Assembly (NCBI RefSeq): GCF_010435915.1
Contig: NZ_JAAFZH010000021.1
Span: forward strand, 62,001-126,000
Direction of reading: 5' to 3'
DNA length: 64,000 bases
Source of the DNA: Spirosoma terrae
Lineage (GTDB): Bacteria > Bacteroidota > Bacteroidia > Cytophagales > Spirosomataceae
Shown here: positions 52,132 through 60,800 of the stretch, one piece after another
How positions within the stretch are numbered: position 1 is the stretch's first letter
Layout: the number at the start of each line of letters is the position of its first letter
Made by a program: the position numbers and the translations under genes
Notes under the pieces: model-generated
Told to the model about the DNA's origin: nothing
Seen by the model: the letters and a program-made list of their open reading frames with translations, nothing else
Databases searched by the model: none

Positions 52132-52772
52132 ATCCGCTGAGAATACTTTACAAAATGTGGTGGGTCTACAAAACCAATGTGGCCCCTCGCCTGCATACCC
52201 TTTTGGTAAAATTGCTGTTTGCTATGAATGGAGTAAAGTACGGAAAGAACTTTATGTCCAGAGGTATACCCTTGCTCAATGTATCTCTCAGTGGCCAATT
52301 TCTGGCTGGCGATAATTTTAAAATCAGCAACGGACCATATTACAGCCCTACGGGACGTAACAGACAGTGCGAGTTTATTGTGGGCGAAAAAGCTTCCCTA
52401 ATTATTGGTAATTGCGTGGGTATAAGCTCAACTGCCATTACGTGTCATCATCAAATTAATATTGGAGATTACGTAATGCTTGGGGGAAATACAGCCATCT
52501 ACGATACAAATTTTCACAGCCTGAATGCCGTCGACCGCAAACATTCAAAAGCAGACAGAGATAATACCCGTAAATCTCCGGTAGTCATCGAAGACCATGT
52601 TTTTATTGGTGCCCATAGCACAATTTTAAAAGGAGTCACAATTGGTCATCACTCCATTATAGGAGCTTGTTCAGTTGTTACCAAAGATATACCTCCTTAT
52701 CAAGTTTGGGCCGGTAATCCAGCTCAGTTCATACGTAACATAAACCAAGTATATGAACCAGTTAGTGTGTGA
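52128..52772 (+). CDS. LbetaH-type O-acetyltransferase
   Basis: 214 residues of hexapeptide-repeat (left-handed beta-helix) sequence: CVGISSTAITCHHQINIGDYVMLGGNTAIYD, HVFIGAHSTILKGVTIGHHSIIGACSVVTKDIPP and WAGNPAQFIR. The catalytic His lies in the DTNFHSLNA loop. It resembles the WcaF/WcaB and maltose-type acetyltransferases that add acetyl groups from acetyl-CoA to EPS sugars. It overlaps the upstream GT gene by four bases and the downstream GT gene by 20 bases. Confidence 0.88.
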   Translation: MNPLRILYKMWWVYKTNVAPRLHTLLVKLLFAMNGVKYGKNFMSRGIPLLNVSLSGQFLAGDNFKISNGPYYSPTGRNRQCEFIVGEKASLIIGNCVGISSTAITCHHQINIGDYVMLGGNTAIYDTNFHSLNAVDRKHSKADRDNTRKSPVVIEDHVFIGAHSTILKGVTIGHHSIIGACSVVTKDIPPYQVWAGNPAQFIRNINQVYEPVSV

Positions 52773-53961
52773 TCTTGACGTACAGGTTCGAGGACATAAC
52801 TTGGGCTATATCCAAACTATTGTCAACTTGCTGAACCAGAGAAATATGGTTACTGACCGTACTCTTATATTTTTGTTCAACAGTCCGGTACGTCAGCAGC
52901 TTGCATTAGCATCAGTGCACGCAAACATTTCATTAGTCTTTATCACAGAAGAAGAAAATACTGCACTAGAGCAGTGTAACGGTGTGTTTTCGCGTAGAGA
53001 AGCGGAATGGAAGTTAATTAAGCAATATGCTAGACACTATAATATAGATGACGTATTAATTCTTGAGTTAGATCAATATCATATTTCAATTGGTAATCAA
53101 AGCACTCCTTTTAGCATTTCGGGAATTTATTTTAGACCTCACTTCAGAATAGAAGCAATTGGTGGAGGTACACGTAATTTTATTAAGTATTGGTTACTAC
53201 GTCAGAAAAAGCGTTGGCTCGAAATGTATATGTGTCGTAATAAGAGCCTGCGACACATATACATTCTGAATGATCAGCAAACCGTGGATGCGATGAATCA
53301 TTTATTAAAGCCAGTGTTTCGTTATCTACCAGACCCTATACTAACTTACGAGCCAACGTATACGGATATCCGTAAGTCATATTCTATAGAAGACAATCGT
53401 TGTACCTTTCTAATATTTGGTTCTATAGATGAGCGTAAAAACATAGAAAATCTTTTTGCTGCCTTTGCTAAACTTACTCCTGATTTGGCCCAGAAAGCGG
53501 CTCTACTAGTAGTTGGCCCAGTCAAAAGACATTACAAATCAATATTAAGCAATGCTTTGCAGCACCTTCGTTTGCATCAGCCCGGTTTACAGATCGTTCA
53601 TCGCGATGAGTTTATTAGTGATAGTGAGATGGAAACACTATTTAGCGAGTGTAACTTCCCCCTATTAGTTTATCGAGACTTTTTTGGCTCAAGCGGATTA
53701 TTAGGACAGGCAGCAAAGCATAATAAACCTGTCCTGGTATCCACATATGGCCTTATGCCCGAATTAGTTGAGCGATACAAATTAGGGAATGCCGTTTCAC
53801 CTAAAGATATAGATGGTATAGCCAGATACCTTACAAAATCAATACAGAATTATAATGACGTAGCGATTGATGGGCAAGCTTTTTATCAGGATCATTCACC
53901 CGATAAATTCCTTTCAACTTTACTACAGCTAAAAGATGAAACCAACACCATACATATCTAA
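52753..53961 (+). CDS. GT4-like glycosyltransferase, divergent N-terminus
   Basis: 402 residues. It starts inside the acetyltransferase gene (20-base overlap), with MNQLVCDLDVQVRGHNLGYIQT. The C-terminal half is GT1/GT4-like (FLIFGSIDERKNIENLFAAFAKL, LLVVGPVKR, ECNFPLLVYRDFFGSSGLLGQAAKHNKPVLVS), where the EX7E glutamate position is replaced by a Ser-Ser-Gly segment. The N-terminal half carries little similarity to common groups. It most likely transfers a sugar in the same repeat-unit pathway. Confidence 0.75.
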   Translation: MNQLVCDLDVQVRGHNLGYIQTIVNLLNQRNMVTDRTLIFLFNSPVRQQLALASVHANISLVFITEEENTALEQCNGVFSRREAEWKLIKQYARHYNIDDVLILELDQYHISIGNQSTPFSISGIYFRPHFRIEAIGGGTRNFIKYWLLRQKKRWLEMYMCRNKSLRHIYILNDQQTVDAMNHLLKPVFRYLPDPILTYEPTYTDIRKSYSIEDNRCTFLIFGSIDERKNIENLFAAFAKLTPDLAQKAALLVVGPVKRHYKSILSNALQHLRLHQPGLQIVHRDEFISDSEMETLFSECNFPLLVYRDFFGSSGLLGQAAKHNKPVLVSTYGLMPELVERYKLGNAVSPKDIDGIARYLTKSIQNYNDVAIDGQAFYQDHSPDKFLSTLLQLKDETNTIHI

Positions 53962-54061
53962 AAAGCGCTATTAGTCTATAGATACGATTAGACAGCCAGC
54001 GTACGAATAGTTCTAATTTGTGGTATAGTCTTTTACATTCAACAATTTACAACAAACAGAT

Positions 54062-55249
54062 ATGAGAATCTTAAGCATCCATAATAAATACCTTATAAAG
54101 GGCGGAGAAGATGAATCAAGGCTGGCCGAGGCTCGTATCTTAAGTGATAATGGCCATGATGTCACGTACTATACTGAGAATAATACAAAAACGAATGAGC
54201 TTTCTAAATTACAGTTAGCAACAAGAGCCGTCTGGTCGACCGAATCTTATCAGCATGTGAAGAACATTTTAGCGGAGAAGAAACATGATATTGTTCATGT
54301 ACAAAACTTCTTCCCGCTTATCTCCCCTTCTATCTACTATGCAGCTAAAGCTGCCAATGTCCCAATAGTTCAAGCAGTTCGTAATTACCGGTTTTTGTGC
54401 ATTAATTCTTATCTTTTTCGAGACGGACACATTTGCGAAACATGTGTCAGTAACAAATATTCCCTATCTGGTATTATCCATAAATGCTATAGAGACAGCT
54501 TGGGAGCTAGCATGGTATCCGCTTCTACACGTATCGTTCATGGCTTATTAAATACATGGCGGCACGTGGATATGTTTGTTTGCCTATCAGAATTCATGAA
54601 AACAAAGCTTTTGGAAGGAGGTTTTCCGGCCAATAAGATTTACGTAAAGCCGAACTTCGTGTATCCAGACCCAGGTATAGCGCCCCAAAAAGAAAATTAC
54701 ATTCTATATGTAGGCCGACTTCAACCAGAAAAGGGTATTCAAGTTTTACTAAAAGCAATGGATTTACTGGCCAATCCGGCTATAAAGCTCAAAATTGTGG
54801 GCGAAGGGCCACAACTCCCACTGGTAGAAGAATACACCAGAAAATACAGCCAAATTGAGTACGTAGGTAAAAAATCAGTTACTGATACATATGACCTGAT
54901 TGGGGGGGCCGCTGCCCTTATTGTTCCTTCAGCTTGGCATGAACCTTTTGGCCGAGTTGTAGTAGAAGCTTATGCAAAAGGCACTCCAGTTATCGGCGCA
55001 CGCATAGGTGGAATTTCGGAATTGATACAAAATGAACAAACAGGGCTATTGTTCGAAGCGGGCAACGCTGCTGAATTAGCAGCTAAAATCGATTGGATTT
55101 ATTCTGAACCAAATAGAGCTAAAGCCCTAGGCCTAGAAGGAAGAAGGGAGTTTGACCGTAAGTATACAGCGGAAATGAACTACGACGTACTAATGGATAT
55201 TTATCAGAAAGTTGGTAAAAAGACGGCATTGTTATCACCATCTTACTAA
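54062..55249 (+). CDS. GT4-family glycosyltransferase
   Basis: 395 residues, GT-B fold: MRILSIHNKYLIKGGEDESRLAEARILSDNGHDV at the start, then VHVQNFFPLISPSIYYAAK, a four-Cys segment (FLCINSYLFRDGHICETCV ... HKCY) that may bind zinc, then ILYVGRLQPEKGIQVLLKAMD, KIVGEGPQ and the donor site ALIVPSAWHEPFGRVVVEAYAKGTPVIGARIGG. The Glu of EPFGRVVVEA is conserved. It is preceded by a 100-base gap and followed by a long stem-loop, so it may have its own promoter. The Cys cluster is a recognised feature of a GT4 subgroup. Confidence 0.88.
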   Translation: MRILSIHNKYLIKGGEDESRLAEARILSDNGHDVTYYTENNTKTNELSKLQLATRAVWSTESYQHVKNILAEKKHDIVHVQNFFPLISPSIYYAAKAANVPIVQAVRNYRFLCINSYLFRDGHICETCVSNKYSLSGIIHKCYRDSLGASMVSASTRIVHGLLNTWRHVDMFVCLSEFMKTKLLEGGFPANKIYVKPNFVYPDPGIAPQKENYILYVGRLQPEKGIQVLLKAMDLLANPAIKLKIVGEGPQLPLVEEYTRKYSQIEYVGKKSVTDTYDLIGGAAALIVPSAWHEPFGRVVVEAYAKGTPVIGARIGGISELIQNEQTGLLFEAGNAAELAAKIDWIYSEPNRAKALGLEGRREFDRKYTAEMNYDVLMDIYQKVGKKTALLSPSY

Positions 55250-55275
55250 TCATCTACATGTCTATCTTTTTGTCT

Positions 55276-55338
55276 GACTCTAATCAAAAGCAGTTAGCCC
55301 AGCTATTTTAGCTGGGCTAACTGCTTTTGATTAGAGTC
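55276..55338. repeat. 30-bp perfect inverted repeat, bidirectional terminator
   Basis: The left arm (55276-55305) and right arm (55309-55338) are perfect reverse complements over 30 bases around a three-base TTT loop. It sits 26 bases after the glycosyltransferase stop and two bases before the stop of the convergent GH10-like gene. Confidence 0.92.
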
Positions 55339-55340
55339 TA

Positions 55341-56516
55341 TTATCGAAGGCCCTGCAAAAAGCCATAATAAGCAGGTTTTTTATTGTAAGATGTATTAAA
55401 TAAACAAGGAGCATCGTGTTCCTTTTTCGAATTAACTATCCAGCTATCAGCGTCCCCTAGATCCCATACTGTTATACCATACTGCTGCTGACGCGGTACT
55501 AATTCTTTATAGGCTTGAGCAACTGTCCGGAATTTAGCGGCTTGCGCATCTAGCAACTGATTTGTAAAAATAAGATTAGGATTCTCATCTAGATTGATCT
55601 GAATATCAAGTTCTGAAATGTGAATTAAAAGACCGGTGGAGGCTAGGCGCTGCAACGAACTTCTTATACCAGCATCAGGGGTATTCACTTTCATATGCAT
55701 CTGAGTGCCTATACCATGAATAGGTGTACCTGTACGCTTAAATTCATTGACTAACCGGATAACCCCTTCAACTTTCGCAGGTGCAATCTCAAAGTTGTAG
55801 TCGTTATAAAACAATAGGGCATTAGGGTCTGCTTCATGAGCCCACTGGAAACAACGTTTTAGAAACTCGATGTAGCTAGCATCGCTGTTATAGCGCTTAC
55901 GAAAGACACGCATAAACATTGTTCCATCTTTATCATTAATCAATTCGTTAACTACATCCCAGCTTTTGATTTTCCCCTTGTATCTACCAACCATCGTCTG
56001 AATATGAGTTTTAACAACTTGCTCGAACTCATTATTGGGCCCTTTAAAATTCAGTATCCAATCTGGAGCTGCACCTTGATATACTAAACAGTGCCCATGT
56101 AATCTGATCGCATGCGTTTCAGCCCATTTAACCCAATAATCCATCTCCGAAAAATTGAAATTACCAGGAGACACCTGCCGATTCATGTAAGCATGAACAG
56201 TCTTTGCATTAAAGTTATCTACAAATACCTGATATCCTTTCGCTGTCTTTTTTTCTAGCCAAGAGCCGGGAGCCGCTCCTACAGGAAAAGAAGCGGCTGC
56301 TTTTAAGCTAGTGCTACTATCAATAACAATATTAGAAGTCTGATTCGAAGCAATAATATCAATACTAGCTAAACCAGCCCTTGAGCTCTCCGGTGTAATC
56401 ATATCTTGTTGAGGATTACAGGCTGTTAATACACTAAATACAACAAATGAAATCACAAGTAATGTACCGTTAAATGTTAATTTAAAACTCTTGTAAGCGG
56501 CTGATTGCTGTAGCAT
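55341..56516 (-). CDS. GH10-family endo-glycanase-like lipoprotein in the exopolysaccharide locus
   Basis: 391 residues with a lipoprotein signal peptide (lipobox VLTAC, Cys 33). The GH10 barrel keeps both catalytic glutamates: acid/base E191 in SWDVVNELIND and nucleophile E302 in HISELDIQ. Several glycone-site residues of true xylanases are changed: the usual ENxMK after the Thr reads H108-A-Y-M-N112, and GHTLVWHSQ reads GHCLVYQGA (Y146, Q147). Nested in an EPS locus and anchored at the cell surface or periplasm, it likely trims or releases the polymer made here and is not a xylan degrader. Confidence 0.85.
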   Translation of the reverse strand: MLQQSAAYKSFKLTFNGTLLVISFVVFSVLTACNPQQDMITPESSRAGLASIDIIASNQTSNIVIDSSTSLKAAASFPVGAAPGSWLEKKTAKGYQVFVDNFNAKTVHAYMNRQVSPGNFNFSEMDYWVKWAETHAIRLHGHCLVYQGAAPDWILNFKGPNNEFEQVVKTHIQTMVGRYKGKIKSWDVVNELINDKDGTMFMRVFRKRYNSDASYIEFLKRCFQWAHEADPNALLFYNDYNFEIAPAKVEGVIRLVNEFKRTGTPIHGIGTQMHMKVNTPDAGIRSSLQRLASTGLLIHISELDIQINLDENPNLIFTNQLLDAQAAKFRTVAQAYKELVPRQQQYGITVWDLGDADSWIVNSKKEHDAPCLFNTSYNKKPAYYGFLQGLR

Positions 56517-57119
56517 TTTAGTACTATTTGGCGATTTCCCTTTGATTCGATGATCAAATTTCGCCTGCTACGCCCCCTTGAACCGGTTCTTTTCGATGAA
56601 TGACCGGAATCAAAGCTTTTCCTGAAAACAATCAGCTTTTTTCAGTTTTTAGCTGCTTATAACAGCTTATAAGCACTATCTCTTAGCTGAGTATTAGCGC
56701 ACGTTAATACCTTCGCTCTAAAAGCAGCTTACTTGTAGTCACTTTATACTTTATCCATACAATGCGATTTTTTGTATTTACTTAAGTTGTTTCTTATTGA
56801 TGTTTTGGTACCCAAACAATCAACATTCATTAAACATCTTTCCTGCCAACTTCCTACATATATTTCATTTTAGATCTAACGCAAACGACTCTTTACAAGC
56901 ATCAAAATCACATTAATTTTTCGCATCTATAAAAAAATGGCATCTACACTTTAAAAAGTATTAAATTTTATATTTAACAAACTTTTAGTTTACATTTTTT
57001 TATTATCATAAATAATTAGTATTATTTTTAAAAAAATGTTGCATTTATTAATTAAACATAATTCATAAGCCTGCATCACATCAAAGTAATTTCATATTTA
57101 GACTTAAACACTTCTTATT
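56517..57119. other. AT-rich divergent region within the exopolysaccharide locus
   Basis: No gene was seen in these 603 bases. They must hold divergent promoters for the GH10-like gene and the epimerase gene. The stretch 56940-57110 is extremely AT-rich with T and A runs; a duplicated AGCTTATAA motif lies near 56650-56675. No convincing -33/-7 pair was found. Confidence 0.5.
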
Positions 57120-58193
57120 ATGCGTATTGCTCTAATAACTGGTTCGGCTGGTTTAATCGGCAGTGAATCCGTTTCTTTCTTAGCCAATAAGTTTGATTTG
57201 ATTGTTGGTATAGACAACAATATGCGTCAATACTTTTTTGGTACTGATGCTTCAACCGAATGGAATCGAAATCGGCTACTGGATTCATACACTAACTATA
57301 CTCATCGCCCAGCCGACATTCGTGAAACCAGCCAACTCGAACCTATTTTTCAGGAGTTTGGAACTGACATCAAGCTCATAGTACATACAGCAGCTCAGCC
57401 CAGCCACGATTGGGCAGCCCGTGAACCATTTACGGATTTTACAGTAAATGCCAATGGCACATTAAACATGCTGGAAATGACTCGCCAGCATTGCCCAGAA
57501 GCGGTCTTTATCTTTACCTCCACCAATAAGGTGTACGGCGATAATCCCAATTTCTTACCCCTGATTGAAACAGAAACACGCTGGGAAATAGACGAGTCCC
57601 ACCCTTATTTCCAAAACGGTATTGATGAGTTTATGAGCCTGGATCATACCAAACACTCTTTATTTGGAGCATCCAAAGTAGCAGCGGATATTCTTGTCCA
57701 AGAGTATGGCCGCTATTTTGGCATGAAAACAGGTGTATTTAGAGGAGGGTGCTTAACGGGACCTAATCACTCTGGTGCCCAGCTTCATGGCTTTTTATCA
57801 TATTTAATGAAATGTGCTATCACTGGTACTCAGTATACAGTATTCGGGTACAAGGGCAAACAAGTACGTGATAACATTCATAGCTGGGACTTAGTAAATA
57901 TGTTCTGGCATTTTTATCAAAACCCACGGGCAGGAGAAGTATATAATGCAGGAGGAGGCCGCCACGCTAACTGCTCCATGCTGGAAGCGATTAGTTTATG
58001 TGAAGAAATTTCGGGAAATAAAATGAATTATACGTACTCTGAAACAAACCGAATTGGCGACCATATTTGGTATATTTCCAATTTGAACAAATTTAAAGAG
58101 CATTATCCCGACTGGAACTGGCATTATGACCTAAAACAGACAATGCTACAGATACATGACAGTATGGCTGCCCGATTAGGACAACTTGTATAA
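57120..58193 (+). CDS. NAD-dependent sugar-nucleotide epimerase (CDP-paratose/tyvelose epimerase-like)
   Basis: 357 residues, extended short-chain dehydrogenase. The NAD loop GSAGLIGS is at 8-15; then [25 protein letters not shown], and [23 protein letters not shown] and [12 protein letters not shown]. The position of the catalytic Tyr of YxxxK is Phe ([13 protein letters not shown]), which I recall as usual for this subfamily, so the chemistry may differ from ordinary epimerases. It is expressed rightward between the GH10-like and WecB-type genes, and would supply an activated sugar to the polymer. Confidence 0.8.
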   Translation: MRIALITGSAGLIGSESVSFLANKFDLIVGIDNNMRQYFFGTDASTEWNRNRLLDSYTNYTHRPADIRETSQLEPIFQEFGTDIKLIVHTAAQPSHDWAAREPFTDFTVNANGTLNMLEMTRQHCPEAVFIFTSTNKVYGDNPNFLPLIETETRWEIDESHPYFQNGIDEFMSLDHTKHSLFGASKVAADILVQEYGRYFGMKTGVFRGGCLTGPNHSGAQLHGFLSYLMKCAITGTQYTVFGYKGKQVRDNIHSWDLVNMFWHFYQNPRAGEVYNAGGGRHANCSMLEAISLCEEISGNKMNYTYSETNRIGDHIWYISNLNKFKEHYPDWNWHYDLKQTMLQIHDSMAARLGQLV

Positions 58194-58198
58194 CAACC

Positions 58199-58232
58199 CT
58201 TCCTGGGAAAGAGACACTTCTTTCCCAGGAAG
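58199..58232. terminator. bidirectional terminator
   Basis: CTTCCTGGGAAAGA (58199-58212) pairs perfectly with TCTTTCCCAGGAAG (58219-58232), 14 bp around a six-base loop, between the convergent epimerase and WecB-type genes. Confidence 0.85.
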
Positions 58233-58243
58233 AATCATAATAT

Positions 58244-59026
58244 CTACTCCTGCGTACTAACTTTTGAAAAATGCTGACTCACCATTAATCGTAATACGTA
58301 GTAGATATACAAAGAATTTGTAATAGCGTATCGTTTAAACAATCGACGCGGTTCCTGCGATAAACGGAATAGCCATTCTAATCCAGCCTGCTGCATCCAA
58401 CCGGGCGGTCGTTTAATATTTCCAACAAAGTAGTCGAAAGCGGCCCCTACAGCCATCATGGGGGCATTTATTTTCCCTAAATGCTGCGACACCCAGATCT
58501 CTTGCCTTGGGCACCCTCTCCCAACTAGTACAATATTGGCGCCAGAACGATTTATCTTTTCAATATCTGCAGCATCTTCTTCTTGAGTAGCATCCCGAAA
58601 ACGATCAACATGTATCCCACAAATAGTAACTCCGGGGAACGTTCGTGGAATATATTCTCTGAGCTTTTCTAACGTCTCGGCTGTACTGCCGTATAAATAT
58701 ACCTTTAATTGTTTGTTACCTGCTGCTTTCAAGACGTACCTAGTCAAGTCTGGCCCATAAACCCGATCTTTAAGCCCTGCTTTATTAAATGCATTTAAAG
58801 CCCACTGGACAGGTTTACCATCCGGAACTACCATATCGATACGCGACACATAGTTACCTATAGTTTTATTTCGATTGGATTCCATTAATCCGTGTACGGC
58901 CAATGCAGACACGCCAAAACTTAGTTTATTTTCTGCATTTTGTATAATGATCTGAGTAGCTGATTCATAATCAACTGAAGCATAAGAAACGCCAAATAAA
59001 AATGTTTTTGAGAACTGAGCTACCAT
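58244..59026 (-). CDS. WecB/TagA/CpsF-family glycosyltransferase
   Basis: 260 residues of GT26. Motifs: FGVSYASVDYESATQIII at the N-terminus, the catalytic Asp in MVVPDGKPVQWAL (D69), VYLYGSTAETLEKLREYI, IVLVGRGCPRQEIWVSQHLG, and a C-terminal amphipathic segment rich in Arg and Trp (WMQQAGLEWLFRLSQEPRRLFKRY) typical of membrane association. The usual Thr-x-Asn near residue 39 reads SALAV. It transfers an N-acetyl-mannosamine-like or similar sugar to a lipid-linked acceptor. It lies 91 bases after the Wzi-like gene on the same strand. Confidence 0.87.
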   Translation of the reverse strand: MVAQFSKTFLFGVSYASVDYESATQIIIQNAENKLSFGVSALAVHGLMESNRNKTIGNYVSRIDMVVPDGKPVQWALNAFNKAGLKDRVYGPDLTRYVLKAAGNKQLKVYLYGSTAETLEKLREYIPRTFPGVTICGIHVDRFRDATQEEDAADIEKINRSGANIVLVGRGCPRQEIWVSQHLGKINAPMMAVGAAFDYFVGNIKRPPGWMQQAGLEWLFRLSQEPRRLFKRYAITNSLYIYYVLRLMVSQHFSKVSTQE

Positions 59027-59117
59027 AATAGTATACTTATAGTGGAGAGTTTATGTTCCTAATAGTTGTTCACATAATAACTGGTTAGCTAATTGAGATA
59101 GCTTTACTATCGTTGGC

Positions 59118-60611
59118 TTATTTTATTGTTTTCCAGACCTTTCGAAGACTAATCCAGCCCCCTACCGCATTATCGTATAATTGTCCGTGATCAAGTGCAA
59201 TAGCCGTTCTGAGTTCGGCCCCACCCAACAACTGTAAGGGCCATGTCAGCCACACAACTCCTGAAAATTGAGGCCTTGGCTGAACAAATGGATACCGATA
59301 CGTACCATAGTTCTGACTGATCGACAGCTTACTCTGCCATTGTACCTCCTGAGATATGTTTCCTGCAAGTCCCAAATGCGCCATTTGGACACGATTGTTG
59401 GTGATAGCCCATATCCGTTTTTCAGGCTGCTCATTCCGTAGTTCAGCTCTTACATCATCCCGACGAGAAAGAAATGGCGTACCAATTACATATCGGCCTT
59501 GCTGCCACCCATCAACATATTGATAATTATTAAAGTAATCATCTTGTCCGTCATATCGAGAGTTGTTAGCGATTGAACCACTCTGGCTCATTGTATTAAA
59601 ATATTCCAAGAGAATATGCTTTAATTGGAAACCATCCTTTCTGGTACTTCTATTCACTAATCGAATACCATAAAGTCCATCTGGAAGATTGATAAAAGCA
59701 ACACCTGACTTATCCTCGAATGGATGCTGATAATAACCCATAGCCTGCCACCGCCCCAAATTAATATCAACACTAAAATCAATAGAGCCCAGATGGTTAC
59801 CAACGCGATTGATTCTGTCAAACTTGGTCAGACTAGGCGAATCGGATTCATTGCCCTCACGGGCAGTAAGGACATATAAAAAATCGTTAAAGGTATCAGG
59901 TAGCCTACCATCTTTGGTCATACCAGGAGCCAAAACGTCTGACCGTCCCCCCCACTGAGCATTATGTAGTACACCCGCAGTTAAACGTACACGTGAGTTA
60001 GGGCGGCCTAAACGAACATACAATGCTTTCTGATGGAGAAATGAACCTCTAACACTATCAGAATTGGCAATCCAGCCATGGGCAAAAAAAGCATGGACCG
60101 ATATTAAGCCATTAGTAAAGCCTAAAGGAGTGAAGCCGTTTGTCCCAATCTGAAGCTTAGTGATCGGTAATGCATTTCCCGACCAGGAATAAAATCCCGA
60201 GGTTAGCGTCGAATCACCTAGACCAATAATTTCTTTTTTCCGCCCTCCCCAAAGACTGAAATGACCCAAGTCAAGGGATAAATAGGCCTCTGGAAAAAGT
60301 ATAGCTGATGTCCTAGCCGCATTGCCAGCCACCTGCAAACCATAACTTATATGGCGATTAGGATAAACTTTGCTTAAGGAAAACTGCTCTTGTATGCCCA
60401 GACGTAACGTTCCGGCCGGGCTACTCCTGGGAACTAATGCAAACTGGTTAGCCTGCAACCAGAATGGGGTTCTATAGCCTGACGACATTAACCCTCCAAC
60501 TTCAATCTCTATATCCCTAAAATGTTCCGGCAGAACAGAAAGAGAATCATTTTGTCCTCTAGCAACAGAATAGATTGCCAGCCAGAGAACAACAGACAGT
60601 ACTAGCTTCAT
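59118..60611 (-). CDS. Wzi-like outer-membrane barrel for capsule/EPS attachment
   Basis: 497 residues with a signal peptide (MKLVLSVVLWLAIYSVARG). It matches the capsule assembly protein Wzi family: IEVGGLMSSGYRTPFWLQANQF at the start, SFYSWSGNALPITKLQIGTNGFTPLGF and repeated amphipathic strands, ending in WISLRKVWKTIK. Wzi is an 18-strand barrel with a lectin-like helix bundle that holds polysaccharide at the surface. It is the first gene of a leftward pair with the WecB-type gene. A compact three-stem structure lies just before its start codon. Confidence 0.85.
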   Translation of the reverse strand: MKLVLSVVLWLAIYSVARGQNDSLSVLPEHFRDIEIEVGGLMSSGYRTPFWLQANQFALVPRSSPAGTLRLGIQEQFSLSKVYPNRHISYGLQVAGNAARTSAILFPEAYLSLDLGHFSLWGGRKKEIIGLGDSTLTSGFYSWSGNALPITKLQIGTNGFTPLGFTNGLISVHAFFAHGWIANSDSVRGSFLHQKALYVRLGRPNSRVRLTAGVLHNAQWGGRSDVLAPGMTKDGRLPDTFNDFLYVLTAREGNESDSPSLTKFDRINRVGNHLGSIDFSVDINLGRWQAMGYYQHPFEDKSGVAFINLPDGLYGIRLVNRSTRKDGFQLKHILLEYFNTMSQSGSIANNSRYDGQDDYFNNYQYVDGWQQGRYVIGTPFLSRRDDVRAELRNEQPEKRIWAITNNRVQMAHLGLAGNISQEVQWQSKLSISQNYGTYRYPFVQPRPQFSGVVWLTWPLQLLGGAELRTAIALDHGQLYDNAVGGWISLRKVWKTIK

Positions 60612-60616
60612 AATTA

Positions 60617-60664
60617 CAGAGGCTACAGTAACTAGCTTATTATCCCAACGGGATAAAACCTCTG
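60617..60664 (-). promoter_or_regulatory. three-stem leader structure before the Wzi-like gene
   Basis: In 48 bases ending five bases before the ATG (60611), CAGAGG (60664-60659 on the minus strand) pairs with CCTCTG (60622-60617), enclosing TTATCCC-GTT-GGGATAA (60656-60640) and GCTA-N7-TAGC (60636-60622). Together these form a compact three-way junction. The string AAGCTAGTTACTG in the leader is nearly repeated as AAGCTAGTACTG in codons 2-5. A regulatory role is an inference. Confidence 0.4.
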
Positions 60665-60800
60665 CAATATAAATAGTATTTGTTTACTATTTTAGTATAT
60701 AATAAACTTATTATTACCCATCAGCACAGAAAAAACACCTAGAAAGGAATAGTACAAACCTTTCTTTATTCGCGAATACATGCAAACAGAAAAGCAAAAG

